Below, piece by piece: positions 1 through 7,265 of a DNA stretch of 64,000 nucleotides (its first letter is position 1; every line of letters starts with the position of its first letter). The notes beneath the pieces were generated by a model, which did not search any database, was not told the origin of the DNA, and saw nothing but the letters and a program-made list of their open reading frames with translations. The stretch covers positions 930,001 to 994,000 of the forward strand of contig CAVSHI010000003.1 of the NCBI GenBank assembly GCA_963727845.1, read 5' to 3'. The position numbers were made by a program, and so were the translations under genes. The DNA comes from JBEKTW01 sp963727845 (GTDB lineage Bacteria > Bacteroidota > Ignavibacteria > UBA10030 > SZUA-254).

Positions 1-813
1 TCGCTTGTGAACCTGGCACCGCTGAACGCTCGCTCTGCTTCCGAAGAACCGCTCCACTGCTGAGCGTAGCCCCTTCGATCCATCAATCACGACTAATACC
101 GGGACGTTTGTCTTGAGCCCTCGTTTCACCATGTCTTCAAACAATATCACGCACACATCGGCATTCTCTGTCGAACCCTCCCGGAACCCCACAATTACCT
201 TCTTTCCAGTCGTTTCTACACCAAGAGCGACAATGTGAACACTATCTCCGAGCTTCACTCCATCGAGGATTAACGCACAGAGATTGAACTCAGATAGATC
301 CCGCTCACAGAGTTCTTTCAGCTGCTTGCTTGTCGCGTCGACCATCTCACGATTGACAACGGATTTTGATATCCCGTATCCCTCCCGTATCGTTTCTATC
401 GCCTGAGGGTAGTTCCGGCAACTCAGGCCAGAGACCAATCGCTGAAACACTGCCTGCGTTCGTTGATTAGAGTCATGGAACCGTTCGTAACTCGACAACT
501 GGACTTCTTTGCCATCTTTGCTTCTCAAACGCGGACAATGTACCGGGGCCTTTTGACCACCCACGATCACGTACCCGTTCTGCTTTCCCCACCGGTCCAC
601 CGTTGTCCCTCGGTCGTAACGCTTCCCTGCAACATGATCGCGTTCCTGTTCCATGATCCCGGTCATGATCAGAACACCCGCACTTGTCGTCAGTGCTTGG
701 AGTTCCAATCCTAGCTCCTCAACCAACCGCTCCACGTCGAAGTTTCCTTCAGGCGGTTCACCAAAAACCAACTTGATTTGTTGCTTATTATTCTGTACTT
801 TTGCTTTTGTCAT
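1..813 (-). CDS. IS256-family (Mutator-type) transposase, 3' end beyond window
   Basis: The reverse strand is open from an ATG at 813 to the left edge without a stop (271 codons). A good ribosome site (AAAGGAGT) lies 8-9 bases before the ATG. The protein has the IS256/Mutator catalytic-core signature: LDGVKLGDSVHIVALG carries the first Asp, VIDGSKGLRSAV the second, and RCQVHKR is the conserved block ahead of the catalytic Glu, which lies outside the window. It would be a DDE enzyme that moves the element by cut or copy-and-paste. The right-hand end of the element should lie between 813 and about 905, where it abuts a broken exported-protein gene; the terminal inverted repeat cannot be defined because the other end is missing. 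Confidence 0.88.
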   Translation of the reverse strand, partial: MTKAKVQNNKQQIKLVFGEPPEGNFDVERLVEELGLELQALTTSAGVLIMTGIMEQERDHVAGKRYDRGTTVDRWGKQNGYVIVGGQKAPVHCPRLRSKDGKEVQLSSYERFHDSNQRTQAVFQRLVSGLSCRNYPQAIETIREGYGISKSVVNREMVDATSKQLKELCERDLSEFNLCALILDGVKLGDSVHIVALGVETTGKKVIVGFREGSTENADVCVILFEDMVKRGLKTNVPVLVVIDGSKGLRSAVERFFGSRASVQRCQVHKR

Positions 814-904
814 GGCGATGACTCCTTTCCAGGGTTTAAGTTTTTGAGAGAATTTATTCCCCAGAATAAGCATCGCCATGATGATTTTCAAACCCGAATT
901 TCAA

Positions 905-1075
905 CTAACTTTGGGACATCCCCATGTAAATATCGACTTTACCTACGTCAGTCGAAAGAACCTTATTGAGTACGAGTTTTTCAGCCTCCGTCTTCGAGAC
1001 GTTCACCGTCTGTTGTGCCTTTGCAAGAGTAGCCGCACAAAGAAGTGCCGATAAGATGAAATATGAACTTTTCAT
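905..1075 (-). pseudogene. Truncated exported protein, N-terminal 56 codons only
   Basis: A reverse-strand frame starts at an ATG at 1075 behind AAGGAGAA and encodes a textbook signal peptide (basic MKSS, hydrophobic FILSALLCAATLA, cleavage near AKA-QQ). About 30 mature residues (TVNVSKTEAEKLVLNKVLS...) follow before a stop at 905-907. The frame ends where the IS256-family element appears to begin, so the natural reading is a secreted or periplasmic protein gene cut by the insertion. The last few codons (about GMSQS) probably belong to the element. The function of the intact protein cannot be told from this stump. It is too short to be a complete member of any family I recognise. Confidence 0.6.
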
Positions 1076-1159
1076 GTGAACTTTCTCCTTTTGCGAAAAC
1101 TATTGATAATGCGCGTTGGCTTGTGTATATTGCACTTACGCAAACATGACGGCGCCTTG

Positions 1160-1252
1160 CTGCCGATTGTTCGGCAGTGCTTTTCGACGATGACCCGTTG
1201 GTTTGCCGCTTCGACTGAACGGCGGTGGCGCAAACATCGCCGTTCAGGTTTT
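1160..1252 (+). terminator. Two hairpins, each followed by a T-rich tract on the + strand
   Basis: The first hairpin is CTGCCGA (1160-1166), loop TTGT, TCGGCAG (1171-1177), followed by TGCTTTTC. The second is CTGAACGGCG (1215-1224), a 13-base loop, then the perfect complement CGCCGTTCAG (1238-1247), followed by GTTTTTC. The T-tracts suit rightward transcripts, yet no rightward gene precedes them. They may block readthrough from the insertion element, or be stem-loops at the 3' end of the leftward gene that stops at 1294. The role is uncertain. Confidence 0.35.
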
Positions 1253-1293
1253 TCGCTAACACCAGGTATTACGAAGGCCTGACACCTCCTTTC

Positions 1294-3621
1294 TCACCTG
1301 ATCAACGACATCTTCTTTGAATAGAATTCACCGCCCACACAAAGTCTGTAAAGGTAAACACCACTGCTCAGTTTATACCTATTGGCATCTAATGCTACTG
1401 TGTAAGCGCCGGGTGCTTGTTTCCTATTCACCAAGATCGCTACCTCTCGTCCGAGCACGTCATATACCTTCAATGTCACCCGACTAACCGTTGCAATCTC
1501 ATATCTGATTTCTGTGCTGGGATTAAATGGGTTTGGGTAATTCTGATACAACTTGTGTTCTGAAGGAATCGATGGACCGGATTTACTTACAGATGTCACT
1601 GAATTCAAGCTTCTATATATTTCGCCCCCCATTCCCCCAGCCCACAAATAACCCTCGCCATCAAAAGCAAGACATAAAATCGATGGATCCAGAAACCCAC
1701 CGTTCACTTGTGTCCAGGTAACTCCATTATCCGTGGAATGATAAACCCCATTTCTAAATGTGCCAACAAAATAGTCTCCCGGAGCGGTCACGAGTATTGC
1801 TTGAACACTGTTCTCTGGCAAGCTTGTCCTCGTCCAGTTGTTTCCATTGTTGGTGGAAGTATATAGCCCGGTTTCCGTTCCGCAATAAACACTTCCGTTC
1901 TCGTTTACGGCGATGCAGTTGATCGTGGAATCCTCCAGCCCGACATCTATCGCGGTCCAATTGTTTCCATAGTCTGTTGAACGAAATGCACCTCCTCCTG
2001 TTCCAGCAAACACGTCCCCATTGATATCGACTGCTAAAGACTGAACCCAGAGATTTGTCAGCCCGTTATTTCTTGTTTCCCAATGACTTCCTCCGTCTGT
2101 TGAAACATAAATCCCTTCTACGAGGCAGCCGGCGATGATATCTCCGTTCTTATTTATCGTCAGAGCATAGACCCAGTTGTAACTCGAATCTGCCGCTTTC
2201 CAGGTGGCCCCGTTATCTGTCGATCGGTATATGCCATTGTCCTCCGTTCCGGCGTAGATATTCCCTGCTGAATCCACGGCAAATGCATCAGTGACCAAGC
2301 CAAGCAGCTCTGACCATGAGCCACCGTTGTCCATCGAATGGAATGTTCCCACATCGCTTCCTGCAAGTATTCCCACTCCTTGTTTCACAGCAAAGGAGTA
2401 AACGGCATCTCGACCTAGTTCGGTGCTGCGGCGCCAGAATGCATTGGTCGCGAAATTGTCAATGAATTTCCCGGTTCCGTCGTTGAAAAGAATGTGAATA
2501 CTGCACGTATCGGGCCAAGGGTTGTAAAAATCCGTATTGAGTGTAACGAGGTCCTTCCATCCATCCCCATTCAAATCTGCGGCTATGGATTTCTGCGAAC
2601 AGACTCCTGTATAGTAATCGACCTGATTTGCATATGTACCGTCTCCATTGTTGAGTAAAACGTAAGTATAAAACAATGCGGAGTCTGACGTAGAATACTG
2701 CACCGAGGAATTGCAAATGATATCGGGATACCCGTCGTTGTTCACGTCAGCTAAGGAGACACTCTCCATTCTCACACTCATCGCCTGACTGGCGTAGGTC
2801 AAAACAAAGTTGCTGTCGACATTCCTAGAGTAAATCATGATTCTCGTCGGGTTGAGAATGATCTCTCCGTCGAACGCCATGATTTCATTTTTCCCGTCAT
2901 TGTTAAGGTCTGCGATCCGGACATCAAAGAGAGTAAGCGGACTGGTGTCTATTCTGAGAGCGTCAAAACCGGACAATTTGTTAAGATAGATCTGTATGAA
3001 TTCACCGCTCTCTGAAATTGCTATATCATCTCTTCCGTCTCCATTCAGGTCTCCTATTGCGAGACTGATTGGAGCGTACGGCAAATCGAAGTATTTCGGC
3101 AGCGAGAAGCTTCCGTTTCCCTGATTGTAGAGGATCGCCCAGAACATTCCGCTATTTGACCATACGATTATGTCAGCCTTGCCGTCGCCGTTGACATCAT
3201 CAACTTCTAAACCAGAGATTGGATCAGTTCTGTTCAAAGGAAACAATGATATGCTGTCGGGATCGCCATTCCAAATGACGGCTATATATTCGTTGGTCTT
3301 TGCGCTGTTATAAGTTAACGCAAATATTTCAGGATGAGGATCCGAATCAATATTCACTGCCCTGATGGCCGGTTGCGCCGTGGAGAAACCTATGGAATCT
3401 CTCAGGGTGAAATTCCCTTTTCCATCGTTTAAGAGAATTGAAATTCCGCCCCATCCATTTTCGGCGTTCAGGTCGTGACCCACGATGATGTCTGGATATC
3501 CATCCAAGTTGACGTCTGCGACAGTAACAGAAATTGGTTTCGATGGGACCCTGTATAATTGGCCATAGTTGACTGCCGGGAGAGCGAATGTCACGCATAA
3601 GAACAGAATCACGGCTTTCAT
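1294..3621 (-). CDS. Secreted FG-GAP/BNR-repeat protein with type IX secretion sorting domain
   Basis: About 775 residues. The start is placed at the ATG at 3621, which has AAAGG upstream and begins a clear signal peptide (MKAVILFLCVTFALPAVNYG); a longer in-frame start 63 bases upstream adds a non-signal extension. The first half holds at least seven FG-GAP/VCBS-type calcium-loop repeats (VNLDGYPD, VNGDGKAD, LNGDGRDD, LNNDGKNE, VNNDGYPD, LNGDGWKD). The second half holds six or seven BNR/Ycf48-like blades (STDNGATW, STDGGSHW, STNNGNNW and variants). The C-terminus is a Por-type sorting domain: YQNYPNPFNPST, then a KVYDVLGREV strand and a GVYLYRL strand. It is likely secreted through the type IX system and displayed at the surface as a beta-propeller. 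The ligand is unknown. Confidence 0.85.
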   Translation of the reverse strand: MKAVILFLCVTFALPAVNYGQLYRVPSKPISVTVADVNLDGYPDIIVGHDLNAENGWGGISILLNDGKGNFTLRDSIGFSTAQPAIRAVNIDSDPHPEIFALTYNSAKTNEYIAVIWNGDPDSISLFPLNRTDPISGLEVDDVNGDGKADIIVWSNSGMFWAILYNQGNGSFSLPKYFDLPYAPISLAIGDLNGDGRDDIAISESGEFIQIYLNKLSGFDALRIDTSPLTLFDVRIADLNNDGKNEIMAFDGEIILNPTRIMIYSRNVDSNFVLTYASQAMSVRMESVSLADVNNDGYPDIICNSSVQYSTSDSALFYTYVLLNNGDGTYANQVDYYTGVCSQKSIAADLNGDGWKDLVTLNTDFYNPWPDTCSIHILFNDGTGKFIDNFATNAFWRRSTELGRDAVYSFAVKQGVGILAGSDVGTFHSMDNGGSWSELLGLVTDAFAVDSAGNIYAGTEDNGIYRSTDNGATWKAADSSYNWVYALTINKNGDIIAGCLVEGIYVSTDGGSHWETRNNGLTNLWVQSLAVDINGDVFAGTGGGAFRSTDYGNNWTAIDVGLEDSTINCIAVNENGSVYCGTETGLYTSTNNGNNWTRTSLPENSVQAILVTAPGDYFVGTFRNGVYHSTDNGVTWTQVNGGFLDPSILCLAFDGEGYLWAGGMGGEIYRSLNSVTSVSKSGPSIPSEHKLYQNYPNPFNPSTEIRYEIATVSRVTLKVYDVLGREVAILVNRKQAPGAYTVALDANRYKLSSGVYLYRLCVGGEFYSKKMSLIR

Positions 3622-3727
3622 GTCGGTTACCTTTGGAATTCTCTTCTCACGGAAGCATCTTTCAACGTATTCGGTTCGCCGCATTCCCTTAGCCAGTATA
3701 ACTTTGTAAGATCCCGTTCAAAAAGGT

Positions 3728-3769
3728 AAAACCCACATCATCCCGATGAACCGGGACAACGCGGGTTTT
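3728..3769. terminator. Nested palindromic stem-loop
   Basis: AAAACCC (3728-3734) pairs with GGGTTTT (3763-3769), and inside it TCCCG (3741-3745) pairs with CGGGA (3752-3756). It has T on one side and A on the other, so it could terminate in either direction. It lies upstream of the leftward secreted-protein gene. It may be a dispersed repeat rather than a terminator. Confidence 0.35.
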
Positions 3770-4188
3770 CATCAAAACAAAAACGCTTATGGTCAATTCT
3801 TCCATTGAAACGAGAATCATCTTACTCACCTCGCTTCTTGACAACTCTCCCCACTCCATTCCCAACGATTACCTGAAATTTAATAAACGGATTTCAGGAA
3901 ATCAACTCACCCGAAATGGTTTTCTTCCGTTTGTTTGTTCGAAAATGGCGATACTCAAACCTTTTGACCTCAATATATGCACCAAACGCAACTCGCGAGC
4001 CAATTTAGAAATATTGACGGGAGTGTTGGCCTTTTCAACTCACCTTCAATATCTTCCTCTGTAATCCACGCGTTAATTTGTGCCCGCTACGTTTCCTTGT
4101 AAGGGATATGATTTCGTCGACGAATTTCTCGTAGGCATCGGTAGGTTGTAGACCACCCATTGCCGCTCTGTGAGCAACATGTCATGAT
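3770..4188. other. Intergenic stretch; only a doubtful 41-codon leftward frame
   Basis: No convincing gene lies here. The one candidate is a leftward frame from an ATG at 4160 to a stop at 4035 (starting MGGLQPTDAYEKFVD, with a basic region TRKRSGHK). Its composition is protein-like, but it has no ribosome site and no family I recognise. It lies just 3' of the metallo-hydrolase gene in the same direction. A rightward frame at 3789-4064 has no ribosome site and no protein-like composition. Confidence 0.25.
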
Positions 4189-5583
4189 CTACATCTCAAA
4201 TTTCTGGCCCCGAATGGGTATTTCCACGTGGCCATAGCCCCGCTCGTTGAGCCCTGCCAGCAGCGCCTGCTGACGTTCAATCTCACCATGAACAAGAAAG
4301 ATCTTATGAAGCTGCCCCGGATTGAACCGCCCTATGTACTTCAATAGCTCATTACCGTCGGCATGGGCGCTGAAGGAATTAAGTGCGACCACCTCGGCTC
4401 TTCGTTTGTAGATATCCCCAAAAATTCTTACCTCATCCCATCCGTCAACAAGTCGTTTGCCGAGCGTGTTTTCTGCCTGGTAACCGACGATCAGGATCGT
4501 GTTGCGAGGATCTCCTACGTTGTTCGCAAGGTGATGCAGGATGCGACCGGCTTCGCACATACCCGACGCGGCAATGATGATGCATGGTTCTTTGAGGTCA
4601 TTCAGCTTCTTCGACTCTTGCGCCGTCCGGACATACACCAGCCGGCTCAGGCCGAGCGGATCGTGATGCTGGATGATGTGCTGACGCATCTCGTCGTCGA
4701 AACACTCTGGATGTTTTTTGAATATATCGGTGGCATTGATTGCAAGCGGACTGTCGACGTAAATCGGGACATCGGGTAGTGCACCCGTGTCTTTCATCTT
4801 GTGGAGTGAAAAGACAATGTCCTGCGTTCGGCCGACGCTGAATGCTGGCACGATCGCTTTTCCCCCGCGGGCAAATGTACGATTCAAGACATCCAGCAAC
4901 TGTTTGTCCATGTCTCCCGGAGGATCGTGAAGAATCCCGCCGTAGGTACTCTCGCTAATCAACGTTTCGACATCGCCCATAAAGGCCGGGTCGCGAATGA
5001 TCGGCATATTCCATCGACCGATGTCACCGGTAAAGCCAAGAGTCTTGACCGAACCGTTTTCCTTCACGGTTATCCGCACGGATCCGGAACCGAGAATGTG
5101 ACCCGCATCCACAAATTTCGCCGTGAGGCCCGGGACGACATCAAAATCCCGGTCATACGGAATGGCGAGGAAGTTCTTCATGGCCGCTTCGGCATCATGC
5201 GATGTGTACAACGGTTCAATGGGCGGTTGATGGAGTCTTTGGTTTTTCTTGTTAACGAATTCGGCGTCTTTTTCCTGGATAAAGCCGCTGTCGGGAAGCA
5301 TGACCGAGCACAGGTCTCGCGTCGCGGGCGTACAATAAATTGCACCTTCGTACCCATGTTTTACAAGTCTCGGAAGGTTTCCGCTGTGGTCGATGTGCGC
5401 GTGAGAAAGCACAACCGCGTCGACCGAAGCGGGCTCTAATGGAAATGTACTGTTGCGCCGGTTCGCTTCCTCGCGATGTCCCTGGAACAATCCACAATCG
5501 AGCAGGACTCGGCGGCCGTTGACATGCACAATGTGCATCGATCCTGTGACCGTGCGCGCGGCGCCTTCAAACTCGAGGGTCAT
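4189..5583 (-). CDS. MBL-fold/beta-CASP metallo-hydrolase (RNA-processing exonuclease type)
   Basis: 464 residues, the usual length for bacterial MBL/beta-CASP proteins of the YsxC-unrelated, CPSF-like group. The N-terminus TVTGSMHIV and the zinc motif SHAHIDHSG (near residue 60) place it in the metallo-beta-lactamase fold. DAGHILGSG, TGDIG and FSAHAD supply the remaining metal ligands. The beta-CASP insert is visible as PAFSVGRTQD and ASGMCEAGR, followed by the C-terminal HGE motif. Homologues act on RNA as exo- or endonucleases in the cytoplasm. Substrate and partners are not shown by the sequence. The start at the ATG of MTLEFEGAARTVTG matches the family start, though no strong ribosome site precedes it. 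Confidence 0.88.
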   Translation of the reverse strand: MTLEFEGAARTVTGSMHIVHVNGRRVLLDCGLFQGHREEANRRNSTFPLEPASVDAVVLSHAHIDHSGNLPRLVKHGYEGAIYCTPATRDLCSVMLPDSGFIQEKDAEFVNKKNQRLHQPPIEPLYTSHDAEAAMKNFLAIPYDRDFDVVPGLTAKFVDAGHILGSGSVRITVKENGSVKTLGFTGDIGRWNMPIIRDPAFMGDVETLISESTYGGILHDPPGDMDKQLLDVLNRTFARGGKAIVPAFSVGRTQDIVFSLHKMKDTGALPDVPIYVDSPLAINATDIFKKHPECFDDEMRQHIIQHHDPLGLSRLVYVRTAQESKKLNDLKEPCIIIAASGMCEAGRILHHLANNVGDPRNTILIVGYQAENTLGKRLVDGWDEVRIFGDIYKRRAEVVALNSFSAHADGNELLKYIGRFNPGQLHKIFLVHGEIERQQALLAGLNERGYGHVEIPIRGQKFEM

Positions 5584-5631
5584 AAGAAGGGACTGTAATT
5601 GATCGAGACGGGGTTGGTTGGGGCAGCGGTT

Positions 5632-5898
5632 CTATTTGATGCCGATGCCATGCTTCTGCAAGGATTCAGAAATGATCTTCAGCGCCTCCGGCGGCGATAT
5701 CTTCAACCGGGAACCGGATTCAGCAATTGCCTGCTCCAACGTTCCTTGCTTGTTCAAGAGCCATCGCCAGACGTGATATCCGAGCCGATTGCGGTCGTTG
5801 GGCTCTTCTGTTGGAATGGTCCCAACGCTTTCGTAGGCGATTTTCTCAACGGAGGTAGCTGGAAATTCTTGAACTGAAGATGGCGGTTTCGTTGTCAT
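5632..5898 (-). CDS. Small hypothetical protein (88 aa), possibly PqqD-like fold
   Basis: The ATG at 5898 has GGAG six bases upstream and is preferred over a longer frame that starts at 5979. The protein starts MTTKPPSSVQEFPATS and has a helical C-terminal half (GYHVWRWLLNKQ... LKIISESLQKHGI). The spacing of a VWxxL segment, a TLEQAI helix and a final helix is reminiscent of PqqD-type winged-helix modules, but key residues are not conserved enough to assert this. It has no signal peptide and no membrane segment. It lies just 5' of the metallo-hydrolase gene in the same direction, 48 bases away, so the two may share a transcript. Confidence 0.6.
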   Translation of the reverse strand: MTTKPPSSVQEFPATSVEKIAYESVGTIPTEEPNDRNRLGYHVWRWLLNKQGTLEQAIAESGSRLKISPPEALKIISESLQKHGIGIK

Positions 5899-6109
5899 GA
5901 AAAACTCCAAATGTGTAATGGGTGATCTCGGCGATGAGAATATACTAAATTCTACGCAAAAGGGAAAAGTCAGCTCCACGCTTTGATAGCTCTCTGCGCT
6001 TTGAGGGATTGATTTTGCCGGTGTCTCCCATTCTCAACGGATTGACTATTATTTGAAACATTTCCTGTAATTTCTTGCAGTTTTCGTCCCAATACCTCAT
6101 AAAAAGAAA

Positions 6110-6125
6110 TGGCACAGTCCTTGCA
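6110..6125 (+). promoter_or_regulatory. Sigma-54 (RpoN) type -24/-12 promoter
   Basis: TGGCAC (6110-6115), five bases, then TTGCA (6121-6125). The GG at 6111-6112 and the GC at 6123-6124 are exactly 12 bases apart, matching the sigma-54 consensus. Transcription would start near 6136, about 28 bases before the ATG of the tryptophan-rich protein. A possible sigma-70 element (TTGACT, 18 bp, TGTAAT) lies about 60 bases upstream, starting near 6043. Confidence 0.7.
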
Positions 6126-6163
6126 TTAGCTCTATTCTGAACGGATTGAGGAACCAGCAAGCA

Positions 6164-7165
6164 ATGAAAAAGATCTTCATACTAATACTTCTGCGCGTTG
6201 CGTTAAGCATGCCCGGAGAAACCAGGGCGGAGACAACGTTCGAAGCCGGTTTCGGCGTATTCCACTCCTCGCTGTCTCCCTACGGCGAATGGGTCAACGT
6301 ACAATTCGGCGAGGCGTGGCGGCCGCTGCACCTTGCTCATGGTTGGAGACCGTATTCGTACGGGAAATGGGCATGGACTGATTACGGATGGTACTGGGTT
6401 TCCGAGGAGCCGTTTGGTTGGGCAACGTTCCATTACGGCCGCTGGTACTTTGACGATTTCTATGGCTGGGTCTGGATCCCCGGTGAAACGTGGGGACCCG
6501 CGTGGGTCGAATGGCGGAACAGTGACAATTACATCGGGTGGGCGCCATTACCTCCTTACGCCGAATTCCACACAGACGTGGGGATTCGATTTACCAACCA
6601 TTGGGTAGCCCCGCTGCATTATTGGAATTTTGTACCTTGCGAACATTTCGCATCGGCTCGCGCAGTTGACTATATTCAGCCCGCGGAGCGGGCACGGCGC
6701 TTCTTCGGCAGCACTCGCACCACGCTGAATATACAGATGGAAGGCGGTCACATTATCAATCGCGGCATCGAGGTCGGCTTCGTGGAACGCAGAGGGAACG
6801 TTCACGTCAACCGCGTTGATGTCGTCATCAACGAACGGGGTTCAGGAGAACGCTTCGTCCGCGAAGCGGACCACGAGCGTATAGAGGCCTATCGCCCGAA
6901 GGTGGAGCCCCGGGTTGGAGACAACGCCATTCGCACACCGGTCCCCGCGCGCGCGCCCCGAAGGATCGAAGGCCGCCAGGCGATTCCCGTCCCCGAACGT
7001 TCGCGTGTAGCGGTACCGCCGCCCAGACAACGCCTCCAGCCTCGGCGAGCCAATCAGCCGCCGGTCCGCAGTGGCGCACAGCCGAGAAACGCGGCACGTC
7101 AGCGAGCTCCGCAGAAAGCGAAACCGCGTCCCCCCGATAATCGCGCGCCGGACAAACAGCAGTAA
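6164..7165 (+). CDS. Exported tryptophan-rich protein, DUF6600/YXWGXW-like
   Basis: 333 residues from the ATG at 6164, chosen because it opens a signal peptide (MKKIFILILLRVALSMPGETRA); a TTG six codons upstream is also in frame. Residues about 35-140 contain repeated aromatic strands (YGEWV, YGKWAWTDYGWYWVS, FGWATFHYGRWY, YGWVWIPG, YIGWAPLPP) typical of DUF6600 proteins. The C-terminal third is basic, proline- and arginine-rich and low in complexity (RVAVPPPRQRLQPRRANQ), perhaps a wall- or nucleic-acid-binding tail. It is likely periplasmic. A sigma-54 type promoter just upstream points to regulated expression through an enhancer-binding protein. The biochemical role of the family is unknown. 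The gene ends at a strong terminator. Confidence 0.82.
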   Translation: MKKIFILILLRVALSMPGETRAETTFEAGFGVFHSSLSPYGEWVNVQFGEAWRPLHLAHGWRPYSYGKWAWTDYGWYWVSEEPFGWATFHYGRWYFDDFYGWVWIPGETWGPAWVEWRNSDNYIGWAPLPPYAEFHTDVGIRFTNHWVAPLHYWNFVPCEHFASARAVDYIQPAERARRFFGSTRTTLNIQMEGGHIINRGIEVGFVERRGNVHVNRVDVVINERGSGERFVREADHERIEAYRPKVEPRVGDNAIRTPVPARAPRRIEGRQAIPVPERSRVAVPPPRQRLQPRRANQPPVRSGAQPRNAARQRAPQKAKPRPPDNRAPDKQQ

Positions 7166-7187
7166 CCTGACGCACACTTTGCTATTG

Positions 7188-7222
7188 AAAAGGCAGCCGT
7201 TGAAAACAACCGGCTGCCTTTT
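7188..7222. terminator. Bidirectional rho-independent terminator between convergent genes
   Basis: AAAAGGCAGCCG (7188-7199) pairs with CGGCTGCCTTTT (7211-7222), extended inward by TTG/CAA around an AAAA loop. It has T on one side and A on the other, and lies between the 3' ends of the rightward DUF6600-type gene and the leftward thioredoxin-domain gene. Confidence 0.85.
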
Positions 7223-7265
7223 GCATTTAGAAATCAGGCTTGAGATTTACCCCTTTATGTTTGTC

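Noticed and set aside
981..1262. 93-codon leftward frame covering the exported-protein stump
   Set aside because: It is a different frame from the signal-peptide stump, which has the ribosome site; its composition (STAEQSAARRRHV) is not protein-like.
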